Shown here: positions 8,190 through 18,686 of the stretch, one piece after another
How positions within the stretch are numbered: the stretch's first letter is position 1
Layout of the letters: each line of letters starts with the position of its first letter
Assembly: GCF_026153205.1 (NCBI RefSeq)
Contig: NZ_JAPFBW010000007.1
Coordinates: 62,001-126,000, forward strand
Origin: Aquabacterium sp. A7-Y
Lineage (GTDB): Bacteria > Pseudomonadota > Gammaproteobacteria > Burkholderiales > Burkholderiaceae_C
Reading direction: 5' to 3'
DNA length: 64,000 nt
Notes under the pieces: generated by a model
What the model saw: only the letters and a program-made list of their open reading frames with translations
Databases searched by the model: none
What the model was told of the DNA's origin: nothing
Translations under genes and position numbers: made by a program

Positions 8190-11100
8190 TCAGCCGCCCC
8201 GCGGCCGGCGCGGGCAGGCGCGCTCGATCTCGGCGATGACCTTGGCCACCTCGATGGGTTTGGTCCAGTAGCCGAGGAAACCCGCGTCCATGGCGCGCTG
8301 GATGTCCTCGGGCATCGCGTCGGCCGAACACATGAAGGCCGGCACGTCGGCCAGGCCGTGGCGGGCCCGCAGTTCCCTGAGCACGTCGAAGCCGCTCATG
8401 CCGGGCAGGTGGGCGTCGAGCACCAGCACGTCGGGCCGGAAGTCGCGCACCAGCTCGAAGGCCTGCGGGCCGTCTTCCGCGATCATCAGGTCGATGTAGC
8501 CGGTCAGCTTCATCGCCTCCTCGAACAGCAGTGCGTTGATCGGGTTGTCTTCGACATACAGCATGCGCACGTGGTCTATTCCTTCCTCCGGCATCTGGGC
8601 CTGCTCGGCCGGTGCCGGCGTATCGGCCGGGGGGCCGGCCGATGCCGGCCCCGCGAGCGGCACCATCAGGGTCACGCAGGTGCCTGTGCCGGGTTCGCTG
8701 CTGACCTCGATGCTGCCGCCCATTTCCTCCAGCAGGCGCTTGGCGATGATCAGGCCCAGGCCCGTGCCTTCGATGGGCGAGGTCTCGCGCCCGAGCCGCT
8801 CGAAGGGCTGGAACAGGCGCGCCAGCTGGTCCGGCCGCAGGCCCTCGCCGCTGTCTTCGACGCGGATGTCGATCGCGTCGCCCTGGCGGTCGCCCAGGCT
8901 GAGCCGCACCACGCCGTCCGGCCGGTTGTACTTGACGGCGTTGGAGATGATGTTGATCAGTACCTGGCGCAGGCGCTGGGAATCGACCAGGACCGTCACG
9001 TCCTCCTCGACCTGGTTGTCGAAGTTGACGGCGGCGCTGAGCGCCAGGGGCTCCAGCAGCTCCAGCGTCTGGGCCAGCGTCTTGCGGAGCGAGGTCGGCT
9101 CGATCGAGATCGACATCTGTCCCGCTTCGACCCGCTGCAGGTCCAGCACGTCATTGATCAGCGCCAGCAGGTGCTGCCCGGCCTGCAGCATGTGGTCGGC
9201 ATAGTGGCGCACCTGGGAGGCCGGCGCCTCGGCCGCGCCGAACTTCAGCAGCTGCGAGAAACCGATCATCGCGTTCAGCGGGGTGCGCATCTCGTGGCTC
9301 ATGCGCGACAGGAACTCGGTCTTGGCGCGGCTCGCCAGCTCGACCGCCTGCTTGTCGCGCAGCGCCCGCTCGGCCGACTTCAGTCGGGTGATGTCGGAAT
9401 AGGTGCCGACGATGCGCAGCGCCCGGCCCTGCTCGTTGCGTTGCACCACCTTGCCGCGCTCGAACACCCACAGCCAGCGGCCGTCGCGGTGGCGGATGCG
9501 GTGTTCGGACTGGTAGACCGGCGTGCTGTCCTTCATGTGCAGCTCGAGCTTCTCCAGCACGGTCGGCAGGTCGTCGGGGTGCAGGCGGCTCGACCACTCG
9601 TGCGGCGCGTCACCCAGCTCATGCTCGGCGTAGCCGAGGATCTCTTTCCAGCGGCGCGAGAAATAGACGCGGTCGCTGCTCACGTCCCAGTCCCAGACGC
9701 CGTCGCCGCTGCCTTCCAGCGCGAACTTCCAGCGCTGCTCGCTCAACGACAGCGCCTGCTCGGCCTCGCGCTGCCGGGTGATGTCGCGGAAGGTCACCAC
9801 GGCCGACATCGGTTTGTCGTTGGGCGCCACCCGCAACGGCTGGGCACTCACCCCCAGCCAGCGCAGCTGGCCGTCGCGGCGGCGCAGCCCGAAGACGCGC
9901 TCGGTCACCGTCTCGCCGGATTGCAGTGCCATCGTCACCGGGTGCTGCGAGGGCGGCAGCGGGTGCAGCGACTCGGTCAGCAGGTCCAGGCCGGGGGCCA
10001 TGACGAGTTCGTCCATGCTGGCGTCGAGGATGCGGCAGGCCGCCGGGTTGACCGCAACGACGAAGCTCGCGCTGGTGACCACCATCAGACCGTCGCTGAT
10101 CGACAGCGCCACCGAGCGGTACAGCTCCTCGCTCAGGCGCAGCCGGTCGGCGGCGATGCTGCGCTGGGTGATGTCGGTCTGCACGCCGATGAAGTGCGTG
10201 ATGCGGCCGTGTGTGTCCTGCACCGGTGCGACGTGCAGCTCGTTGATGAAACGCGAGCCGTCCTTGCGGTAGTTGTTCAGCACCACCGTGCTGGAGTGGC
10301 CGGCGCGCAGGGCGGCCCGCAGCTGCTGCAGCCCGGGCTGGTCGGTGTCGCTGCCCTGCAGCAGGCGGCAGTTGCGGCCCAGGATCTCCTCTCGGCGGTA
10401 GCCGGTCAGGCGCTCGAAGGCCGGATTGACGTAGATCAGCGGCTGGCCCGGCGCCAGGGCGTCGACCACGGTCATGGGCAGCGAGGCCTCGGCCTCGATG
10501 GCACGCTGCATGATCTGCAGGTCGCGCTCCATCGCGCGCAGCTCGGTCAGGTCGCGCACCAGCAGCAGCACCTGGCGCTCCGACATCGGCATGAAACGGC
10601 CTTCGAAGGTGCGCAGGGTACCGTCCAGCGGGGTCAGCTCGTACTCCACCCGCTGCAGCAGGCCGGTGTCGAGCGCGCGCTGCAGGGCCGCCTGGTGCAG
10701 GCGGGCCACCGCGGCGGGCAGCGCTTCGTCGAGCTTGCGGCCGCGTGCGTCCTCCACCGAGAGCAGGTGCTGCTGGCGCTCGGTGACGCCGCATTCCAGG
10801 TAGCGACCCTGGTCGTCGAGCACGAACCAGAGGTCGGGCAGGGCCTGCAGCACGGCGGCGGTGCGTGCTTCCGAATCGCGCAGCTGGGCTTCACGCAGCT
10901 GCTGCGCGTCGCGGGCGCTGCGCTGCGCCTGGATCTCCTCGGTCACGACCCGGGTCGCGCCGCGATAGCCGCGGAAGTGGCCGGCCGAATCGAACACCGG
11001 CAGCCCGCTGATCGACACCGTCACCAGGCCCGCGGGGGTCTTGCGGTCGGCGATCAGGTTGGAGAAGGGCTCGTGCCGGGCGCGGGCCTGCAGGTAGGCC

Positions 11101-11798
11101 TGGTAGGAAGCCTGGTGGTCCGGGTCGGACCGGGGGATCAGGATCTCGGAGGCCGGGCGGCCGACCTCCTCTTCGGCCTTCTGGCCGGTGCGGGCCTCGA
11201 TGCTCGCCGAGGCCCAGCGGATGCAGCCGTCGGCGTCGGTCTCCCAGAGCCAGTCGCTGCCGGCGCGGCTCGCGGTGCGTACACGCGCTTCCTGCAGACG
11301 CCAGCGCTGCTCCTTCAGGCGCGACTCGAGCATCTCGCTGACGAGGCGGGCGATGTCCGCAAGATGGCCGATCACGCCGGCGTCGAAACGGCGTGCGTGT
11401 GTATCCAGCACGCTGACGGTGCCGATGCGCCGGCCTTCCACGCTGACCGGCACGCCGGCGTAGGCGCGCAGGCGGGGCGCGCCGGTGACAAAAGGGTTGG
11501 CGGCGAAGCGCTCGTCCTCGCGCAGGTCTTCCAGCACCAGCGGCGCATCCGAGAGGATGGTTCGGGCACAGCAGGACTGCGCGCGCGGCGTCTCCCGCAA
11601 GCTGGTGCCGTGGGTCGCCTTGAACCATTGCCGCTCGGCATCGACCAGGGTCAACAGGGCCACTGGACAATCCGCCACCTGGGCTGCGAGGCGCACGGCG
11701 GTGTCGAAGCAGGCTTCCGGGCCGGTATCGAGGATGCGGAGTTCGCGCAGCGTGGCAAGGCGCTGGGCTTCGTCGGCGGGAAGAGCGGCGTCGGTCAT
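8190..11798 (-). CDS. GAF/multi-PAS hybrid sensor histidine kinase with receiver
   Basis: A 1202-residue kinase without obvious membrane helices. Order: GAF domain (about 25-165, with CPVALLTLVDAERQWFKA), several PAS/PAC units (from about 190 to 800; one reads FERLTGYRREEILGRNCRLLQG, a LOV-like context, and another VYFSRRWKEILGYAEHE), HisKA with phospho-His835 (SRMSHEMRTPLNAMI), HATPase (NAVKYN, DSGEGL, GTGLGL) and a C-terminal receiver with Asp1128 (VLDAHLPGMSG). No DNA-binding output is attached, so signal must pass to an unlinked partner. The PAS segment GRNCRLLQG contains the Cys of the flavin-binding LOV consensus, so light or redox sensing is possible. Stimulus unknown. Confidence 0.88.
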   Translation of the reverse strand: MTDAALPADEAQRLATLRELRILDTGPEACFDTAVRLAAQVADCPVALLTLVDAERQWFKATHGTSLRETPRAQSCCARTILSDAPLVLEDLREDERFAANPFVTGAPRLRAYAGVPVSVEGRRIGTVSVLDTHARRFDAGVIGHLADIARLVSEMLESRLKEQRWRLQEARVRTASRAGSDWLWETDADGCIRWASASIEARTGQKAEEEVGRPASEILIPRSDPDHQASYQAYLQARARHEPFSNLIADRKTPAGLVTVSISGLPVFDSAGHFRGYRGATRVVTEEIQAQRSARDAQQLREAQLRDSEARTAAVLQALPDLWFVLDDQGRYLECGVTERQQHLLSVEDARGRKLDEALPAAVARLHQAALQRALDTGLLQRVEYELTPLDGTLRTFEGRFMPMSERQVLLLVRDLTELRAMERDLQIMQRAIEAEASLPMTVVDALAPGQPLIYVNPAFERLTGYRREEILGRNCRLLQGSDTDQPGLQQLRAALRAGHSSTVVLNNYRKDGSRFINELHVAPVQDTHGRITHFIGVQTDITQRSIAADRLRLSEELYRSVALSISDGLMVVTSASFVVAVNPAACRILDASMDELVMAPGLDLLTESLHPLPPSQHPVTMALQSGETVTERVFGLRRRDGQLRWLGVSAQPLRVAPNDKPMSAVVTFRDITRQREAEQALSLSEQRWKFALEGSGDGVWDWDVSSDRVYFSRRWKEILGYAEHELGDAPHEWSSRLHPDDLPTVLEKLELHMKDSTPVYQSEHRIRHRDGRWLWVFERGKVVQRNEQGRALRIVGTYSDITRLKSAERALRDKQAVELASRAKTEFLSRMSHEMRTPLNAMIGFSQLLKFGAAEAPASQVRHYADHMLQAGQHLLALINDVLDLQRVEAGQMSISIEPTSLRKTLAQTLELLEPLALSAAVNFDNQVEEDVTVLVDSQRLRQVLINIISNAVKYNRPDGVVRLSLGDRQGDAIDIRVEDSGEGLRPDQLARLFQPFERLGRETSPIEGTGLGLIIAKRLLEEMGGSIEVSSEPGTGTCVTLMVPLAGPASAGPPADTPAPAEQAQMPEEGIDHVRMLYVEDNPINALLFEEAMKLTGYIDLMIAEDGPQAFELVRDFRPDVLVLDAHLPGMSGFDVLRELRARHGLADVPAFMCSADAMPEDIQRAMDAGFLGYWTKPIEVAKVIAEIERACPRRPRGG

Positions 11799-11954
11799 GC
11801 GGGCAACAGGAGGCGGGGCAAGCGGCGCCCCGCCGCACTATAGGTCAAGCCACCCCTGCGTCAGGCGGGTCGGGACCGAGGTTTCTTGCCCATCCGCGGA
11901 GGAATCGACTCAAAGTCGGGTACGGTAGCGGCCTGATCTCTCGGGATATGCCCC

Positions 11955-12650
11955 TTGTTGACGCCCATCTACGCCCTGACCCTGGACCTCGACGACACGC
12001 TCTGGCCGATCTGGCCGGCGATCGCCCGCGCCGAGGTGGTCCTCCATCAGTGGCTCGCCGACCATGCGCCGGCGACCGCGGCCCGCTTTGACACCACGGC
12101 GCTGCGTGGCCTGCGCGATGCCGTGGCGCGTGAGCATCCCGAATGGCGCCACGACCTGAGCCGCATCCGCCAGGAAAGCCTGGCGCGCGCGCTGGCGGAG
12201 GCCGGCGAGGACCCGGCGCTGGCGGTGCGCGCTTTTGAAGTGTTTTTCGAGGAACGCCAGCGGGTCGAGCTGTTCCCCGACGTGGAAACCGGCCTGTCCC
12301 GGCTGGCAGCGCGCTTCCCGCTGATTGCGCTGACCAACGGCAATGCCGACCTGCAGCGTGTCGGCCTGGCACGTTGGTTCCAGGGCGGGGTGACGGCGCG
12401 CGGCTTCGGCATTGCGAAGCCCGATCCCCGCATCTTCTCCGAGGCTTGCCGGCTGGCCGGTGCGGTGCCGGCCCAGGTGCTGCACGTCGGCGACGACCTG
12501 CTGCTGGACGTGCACGGGGCGCTGGGCGCCGGGCTGCAGGCGGCCTGGATGGCACGGCCCGAGGTGCATCCCCAGCCGGTCGAGGCGCCCGGAGGCACCC
12601 GGCATGTGGTGGCGGACCTGAACCAGTTGGCCGACTGCCTCGGTGCTTGA
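11955..12650 (+). CDS. HAD-family hydrolase (TTG start)
   Basis: A 231-residue haloacid-dehalogenase-superfamily phosphatase. Motif I is LDLDDTLWP (nucleophile Asp and general acid Asp), motif II is ALTNGNAD, the conserved Lys is in FGIAKPDPRIF, and motif III is HVGDDLLLDVHGA. A helical cap lies between motifs I and II. No ATG is available: an in-frame TGA lies at 11934, and the first usable codons are TTG at 11955 or 11958, so a TTG start is inferred. It resembles the YjjG/5'-nucleotidase-like subgroup, but the substrate is not predictable. It is transcribed away from the hybrid kinase and converges on the cyclase gene. Confidence 0.85.
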   Translation: MLTPIYALTLDLDDTLWPIWPAIARAEVVLHQWLADHAPATAARFDTTALRGLRDAVAREHPEWRHDLSRIRQESLARALAEAGEDPALAVRAFEVFFEERQRVELFPDVETGLSRLAARFPLIALTNGNADLQRVGLARWFQGGVTARGFGIAKPDPRIFSEACRLAGAVPAQVLHVGDDLLLDVHGALGAGLQAAWMARPEVHPQPVEAPGGTRHVVADLNQLADCLGA

Positions 12651-12663
12651 AGCCGTCGGCGGC

Positions 12664-13584
12664 TTACCGGCTGGTGGCCGACAGCACCTCGAAGTACACG
12701 CAGGCGGCGCCCGGCTCGGCCGGCGAGGCTCCCAGGCCGATCACGCCGCTGCCATGCAGCATGCAGACACCGCGGCGCAGGCTGACCACCTCGGCGCGCC
12801 CGCTGAAGCGCACATAGCTGCCGTTGCTGCTCTGGTCGGCGAGGTGGAAGTTGCCGCCGTGCCACTCGATGCGGGCGTGCAGGCGCGATACCCGGGCGTC
12901 GTCGATGCAGAAGGTCGACTCGGGGCTGCGCCCCAGCATCAGCGGCGTCTGCTGGCTGCCGAAGCCGCGCGGTAACTCGCCCGCCAAGCTCAGCCGGATG
13001 CGGTCGGCATACGAGGTGTCGGTGAAGTCGGTGAAGAGGGTGGAGGTGGGGGAGTCGTCGTGGCGCGATTCCAGCCGGTAGACGTGGCAGGGCTCGGCGC
13101 GACCGCGCAGGTGCAGCCGCTCCAGGCTGCGGAAGCGCTGCCGGTCCGGGGCCCGCAGTCCTTCGAACACCGGGTGGGTGATCAACACCTCGCTCTCACC
13201 GGCGTGGTCGAGCAGGCGGGCCGAGACGTTGACCGCATCGCCGAAGCAATCACCGGCCACCTCGACGATCTCGCCGTGGGCCAGACCGATGTAGAGCTTG
13301 AGCGCCGGGCTGTCGGTGTCGGCCTCGGCCAGGATGCGGTTGATCGACTCCTGCATCTCGTAGGCGGCTTCAACGCCGCGCTGCGGCGTGTCGAACACGG
13401 CCATCAGGCCGTCGCCCAGGGTCTTGACCACACGTCCGGCGTTTTTGACCGCGACGTTGCACAGCAGCGCGATGGTCTGGGTGACGATGGTCGCCGCCTG
13501 GGCATTGCCGAGCGAGCCGTAGAGCGCCGTGCTGCCACGCAGGTCGGCAAACATGACGGTACGGTCGCTGGAGGCGGCGGTCAT
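12664..13584 (-). CDS. Class III adenylate/guanylate cyclase with C-terminal FHA domain
   Basis: A 306-residue protein. The catalytic domain spans about residues 7-175, with metal Asp14 (MFADLRGST) and Asp58 (TLGDGLMAVFD), purine-selecting Lys54, and the transition-state pair Asn119/Arg123 (FGDAVNVSARL). All key residues are present, so activity is expected. A forkhead-associated domain follows at about 215-295 (LMLGRSPE, SRLHARIEW, SSNGSYVRF), which would bind a phosphothreonine partner. No membrane segment is seen. The ATG at 13584 is chosen because the cyclase fold begins directly after it. The rpoD terminator sits just upstream, so it has its own promoter. Confidence 0.88.
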   Translation of the reverse strand: MTAASSDRTVMFADLRGSTALYGSLGNAQAATIVTQTIALLCNVAVKNAGRVVKTLGDGLMAVFDTPQRGVEAAYEMQESINRILAEADTDSPALKLYIGLAHGEIVEVAGDCFGDAVNVSARLLDHAGESEVLITHPVFEGLRAPDRQRFRSLERLHLRGRAEPCHVYRLESRHDDSPTSTLFTDFTDTSYADRIRLSLAGELPRGFGSQQTPLMLGRSPESTFCIDDARVSRLHARIEWHGGNFHLADQSSNGSYVRFSGRAEVVSLRRGVCMLHGSGVIGLGASPAEPGAACVYFEVLSATSR

Positions 13585-13651
13585 TGTGCGATGCAAAAGG
13601 GTAACGCTGGCCGAAACGCGAGGAGTGTAGCTCGCAGCAAGCCCCAGCAAT

Positions 13652-13682
13652 AACGGCTCGCCGTCTTCGACGGCGAGCCGTT
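13652..13682 (-). terminator. rpoD terminator hairpin
   Basis: AACGGCTCGCCGTC (13652-13665) and GACGGCGAGCCGTT (13669-13682) form a perfect 14-bp stem with a 3-base TTC loop. On the minus strand it lies 43 bases after the rpoD stop and is followed by a weak TTATTG run. Confidence 0.75.
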
Positions 13683-13725
13683 GTGCCGGAAGCGAAGTTG
13701 TTACCGGTTGTCGATCAACCCCGGT

Positions 13726-16008
<2,283 letters not shown>

Positions 16009-16297
16009 GAACTTCCTCGGATGGGTCAGGGGCTCAGGCGCCGTCAGCCAACGCGTGCGCCCGGCTCGAGCCGGGCTGCAGGTTTTCTGGCGGGCAGGAT
16101 GGGCCGATCGCACTCGATCCAACAGATGGGGTCATCCGGTCGGAGGTCAAGCGTCGGCTCCTTGGGGCAAGCTGGCGTGAACGTGTTTCGAGGGCAGCCC
16201 TTGCGGGAATTGGGTGGCCTGTATGTATCCCGTGTCGCGGGTGGCCGGGGCCCGGAGGTGCTGCTGTCACTCTTGCCGCGCGTGTAACAAACTCTCC

Positions 16298-16326
16298 ATT
16301 ATCGTTGCACTGCAGAAGATAGTCAA
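16298..16326 (-). promoter_or_regulatory. Near-consensus sigma-70 promoter for rpoD
   Basis: On the minus strand TTGACT (16326-16321) is followed by exactly 17 bases and GATAAT (16303-16298), each one mismatch from consensus. Transcription would start near 16291 and run into rpoD after a leader of about 280 bases. The promoter lies downstream of the corrected dnaG stop? No: it lies 77 bases beyond the dnaG stop codon at 16403, in the dnaG-rpoD gap. I see no small gene within the leader (16009-16290), only GC-rich sequence with a CCCGGCTCGAGCCGGG palindrome at about 16060-16075. Confidence 0.8.
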
Positions 16327-16402
16327 ATACCTCCTGCCCGGACGTCCAGGGCCGCGACGGCCGCGCGAGGCGCTGTCGTCCTGCGGTGAGACCGGCAGCG
16401 CC

Positions 16403-18449
16403 TCAGCGGGCGGCCTGGGGACTGAGGGATTTGCGCAGCTCCTCGACGGTGCGGCGCCGGTCGGCCAGGCGGCCGAGGATCTCGCGCAAGGCCTCGACCG
16501 AAGCCGGGTCCTTGGCCAATCGCTCGGCTTCCACGCGGTCGGCGGCGAGGTGCAGCTCTTCGAGCGCGATGCGCAGCTCGATGCGCTGCTGCTCCTCGCC
16601 GGCCTGTTCGCTGGGGATCACGTCCTCGACCAGGCGGATCGCGACGGCGGCGAAGTCCTGTCCCTGCAGGGCCTCGCGCACCACCGACCAGGGCTGAGGC
16701 CCTTGCTCCATCGCCTGCTGCTCGATCCAGCAGAACAGCGGGCCGTGCGGGGCCGGCAGGCCGGCCAGCAGCCGGTGGTCGTCGGGCGGCAGCTGCTCCC
16801 ACCAGGCCGTGTGCTCCAGCACCAGCCGGGCGGCGTGGTCGGCATGGGTGGGCGGACGGCGTTTCGGTGCGGTCATGCTCGGGTCGTCGGCGAAGGGCTC
16901 GCGTTTGTCGCGCCAGCGCTCGCCCCGGCCGCGCGGCTGCCAGTCGCGCTTGGCGCGCCCCCCCCCAGTCGCCCTGGCCGCGCTTCGGGCCCCAGCCGCC
17001 CGAGCTGCCGCGTGCGGGCGAGGGCGCCCAGTCTTCCTCGAGGGGAGGGGGCGGTTCGGGCCAGTCGGGCGCTTCCTGGCCGGCGGAAAAGAACCCGTCG
17101 TCGGCCCCCGGGCCGTTGGGCTCGCGGCGCGGGCGGCCGCGCTCGCCGGCCTGCTGCCACAGGTCGAGCACGTCCTGCGCCTGCATCTCGGCCCGGTTCG
17201 CGATCGCGCCCACCAGCTGGCGCTTCAGCGCGCCGTCGGGCAGCAGCTGCCACAGCGGCCGGGCCGCGGCGAGCATCTGGGAGCGGCCTTCGAGGCTGTC
17301 CATGCGGCAGCCCTGGCTGGCTGCGTCGATCAGCTGGAGCGATAGCGGGACCGCCTCGTCGACCAGACGCTCGAAGGCCTCCGCGCCTTGCTCGCGCACG
17401 AAGGAATCCGGGTCGTGCTCGGGCGGCAGGAACAAAAAGCGCACGCTGCGCGTGTCGCTCGCGTGCGGCAGGGCTGCTTCCAGGGCGCGTGCGGCGGCCT
17501 TGCGGCCGGCCGCGTCGCCGTCAAAGCTGAAGACCACCGAATCGGTGAAGCGGAACAGTTTCTGCACGTGCTCGGCGGTACAGGCAGTGCCCAGGGTCGC
17601 GACCGCATTGGGGAAACCCAGCTGGGCCAGCGCGACCACGTCCATGTAGCCCTCGACCACCAGCGCATAGCCCTTCTGGCGCAGCGCGGTGCGGGCTTCA
17701 TGCAGGCCGTAGAGCTCGCGGCCCTTCGAGAACACGGCGGTTTCCGGCGAGTTCAGGTACTTTGGTTCGCCCTGGTCCAGCACCCGTCCGCCGAAGCCGA
17801 TGACTTCGCCCCTGACGTTGCGGATCGGGAACATCACGCGCTCGCGGAAGCGGTCGTAGCGCTTGGCCTCCTCGGCCTCGCCCTGGACGATGACCAGCCC
17901 GGCCTCCTCCAGCAGGGGGTCGTCGTAACGTGGAAAGGCGCTGGCCAGCGCGCGCCAGCCTTCCGGCGCATAGCCGAGGCCGAAGCGGGCGGCGATCTCG
18001 CCGGTGAGGCCACGGCGTTTCAGGTACTCGACCGCCCGGGGGCTGGTCTTGAGCTGCTTGCGATAGTGCTCGGCGGCCTTGGCCAGCACCTCGGTCAGCG
18101 TCTGCTGGCGTTCGCGCGCCTGCGCCGCCTGGGCGCGCTGCTCCGGGCTGCTGCGGTCGTCGTTGGGCAGCTCCATGCCGTGCTGCTGGGCCAGCTCCTT
18201 GAGCGCTTCGATGAAGCTCAGGCCCGACTGCTCGATCATGAAATCGATGGCATTGCCGTGCACGCCGCAGCCAAAGCAGTGGTAGGTCTGGCGGGTCGGG
18301 CTGACGATGAAGCTGGGGGTTTTTTCGCCGTGGAAGGGGCACAGCCCCTTGTAGTTGATGCCGGCCTTCTTGAGTTGAACGTAGCGGCCGACGATCTCGA
18401 CGATGTCGGTGCGGGCGAGCAGGTCTTGCTTGAAGGCGGGCGGGATCAC
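16403..18449 (-). CDS. dnaG: DNA primase, interrupted by a one-base frameshift
   Basis: The primase makes RNA primers for replication. The N-terminal zinc finger has Cys37, His40, Cys58 and Cys61. The RNAP/TOPRIM core contains VVEGYMDVVALAQ and FSFDGDAAGRKAA. The frame breaks at about residue 497 in a run of nine G on the coding strand. Dropping one G restores DWGGRAKRDWQPRGR and joins the C-terminal DnaB-binding domain (HTAWWEQLPPDDHRLLAG...) ending at 16403, giving 681 residues. Without correction the frame runs to 16323 as low-complexity Arg/Ala sequence. dnaG is essential, so either this is a sequencing error in the homopolymer or full-length protein arises by slippage. rpoD follows; rpsU is not upstream. 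Confidence 0.92.
16958..16966. repeat. C9 homopolymer at the dnaG frameshift
   Basis: Nine C on the plus strand (nine G on the dnaG coding strand). Eight would keep dnaG in frame; nine or ten would not. It sits in the flexible linker between the catalytic core and the helicase-binding domain. Confidence 0.9.
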
Positions 18450-18686
18450 CGTCGGAGTTTACCGACCGTCCGCCGCCGCAGCGCGGCCGCCTTGCAGGGG
18501 CAACTCGTCAATCAGCAGGGTATGTAGTCAAAGTACGAGCCGTGTTGCTGTGGGGAGGCGAAAATTCTCACACGATGTAGTAGAACTACTTGCCTGTAGT
18601 TTCGGTTTTCAGCTGCCCAGCAACTCCGAGATGCTTCTCGACCCGGCGCACACCGCCAAGCGTCGAATCGGCGCCTCGGTCGTCTC

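Noticed and set aside
7089-11843. A 1584-codon plus-strand open frame antisense to hemH and the hybrid kinase
   Set aside because: His/Gln/Arg/Ala-rich shadow frame produced by high-GC codon use; no motif, no ribosome site, and the opposite strand encodes clear domains.
16323-16402. Extension of the dnaG frame to a stop at 16323
   Set aside because: After the homopolymer this frame reads low-complexity Arg/Ala/Pro with no primase motif; the shifted frame ending at 16403 carries the true C-terminal domain.
18579-18590. AGTAGAACTACT palindrome between dnaG and ggt
   Set aside because: Short, single, without promoter elements at useful distance; could be chance.
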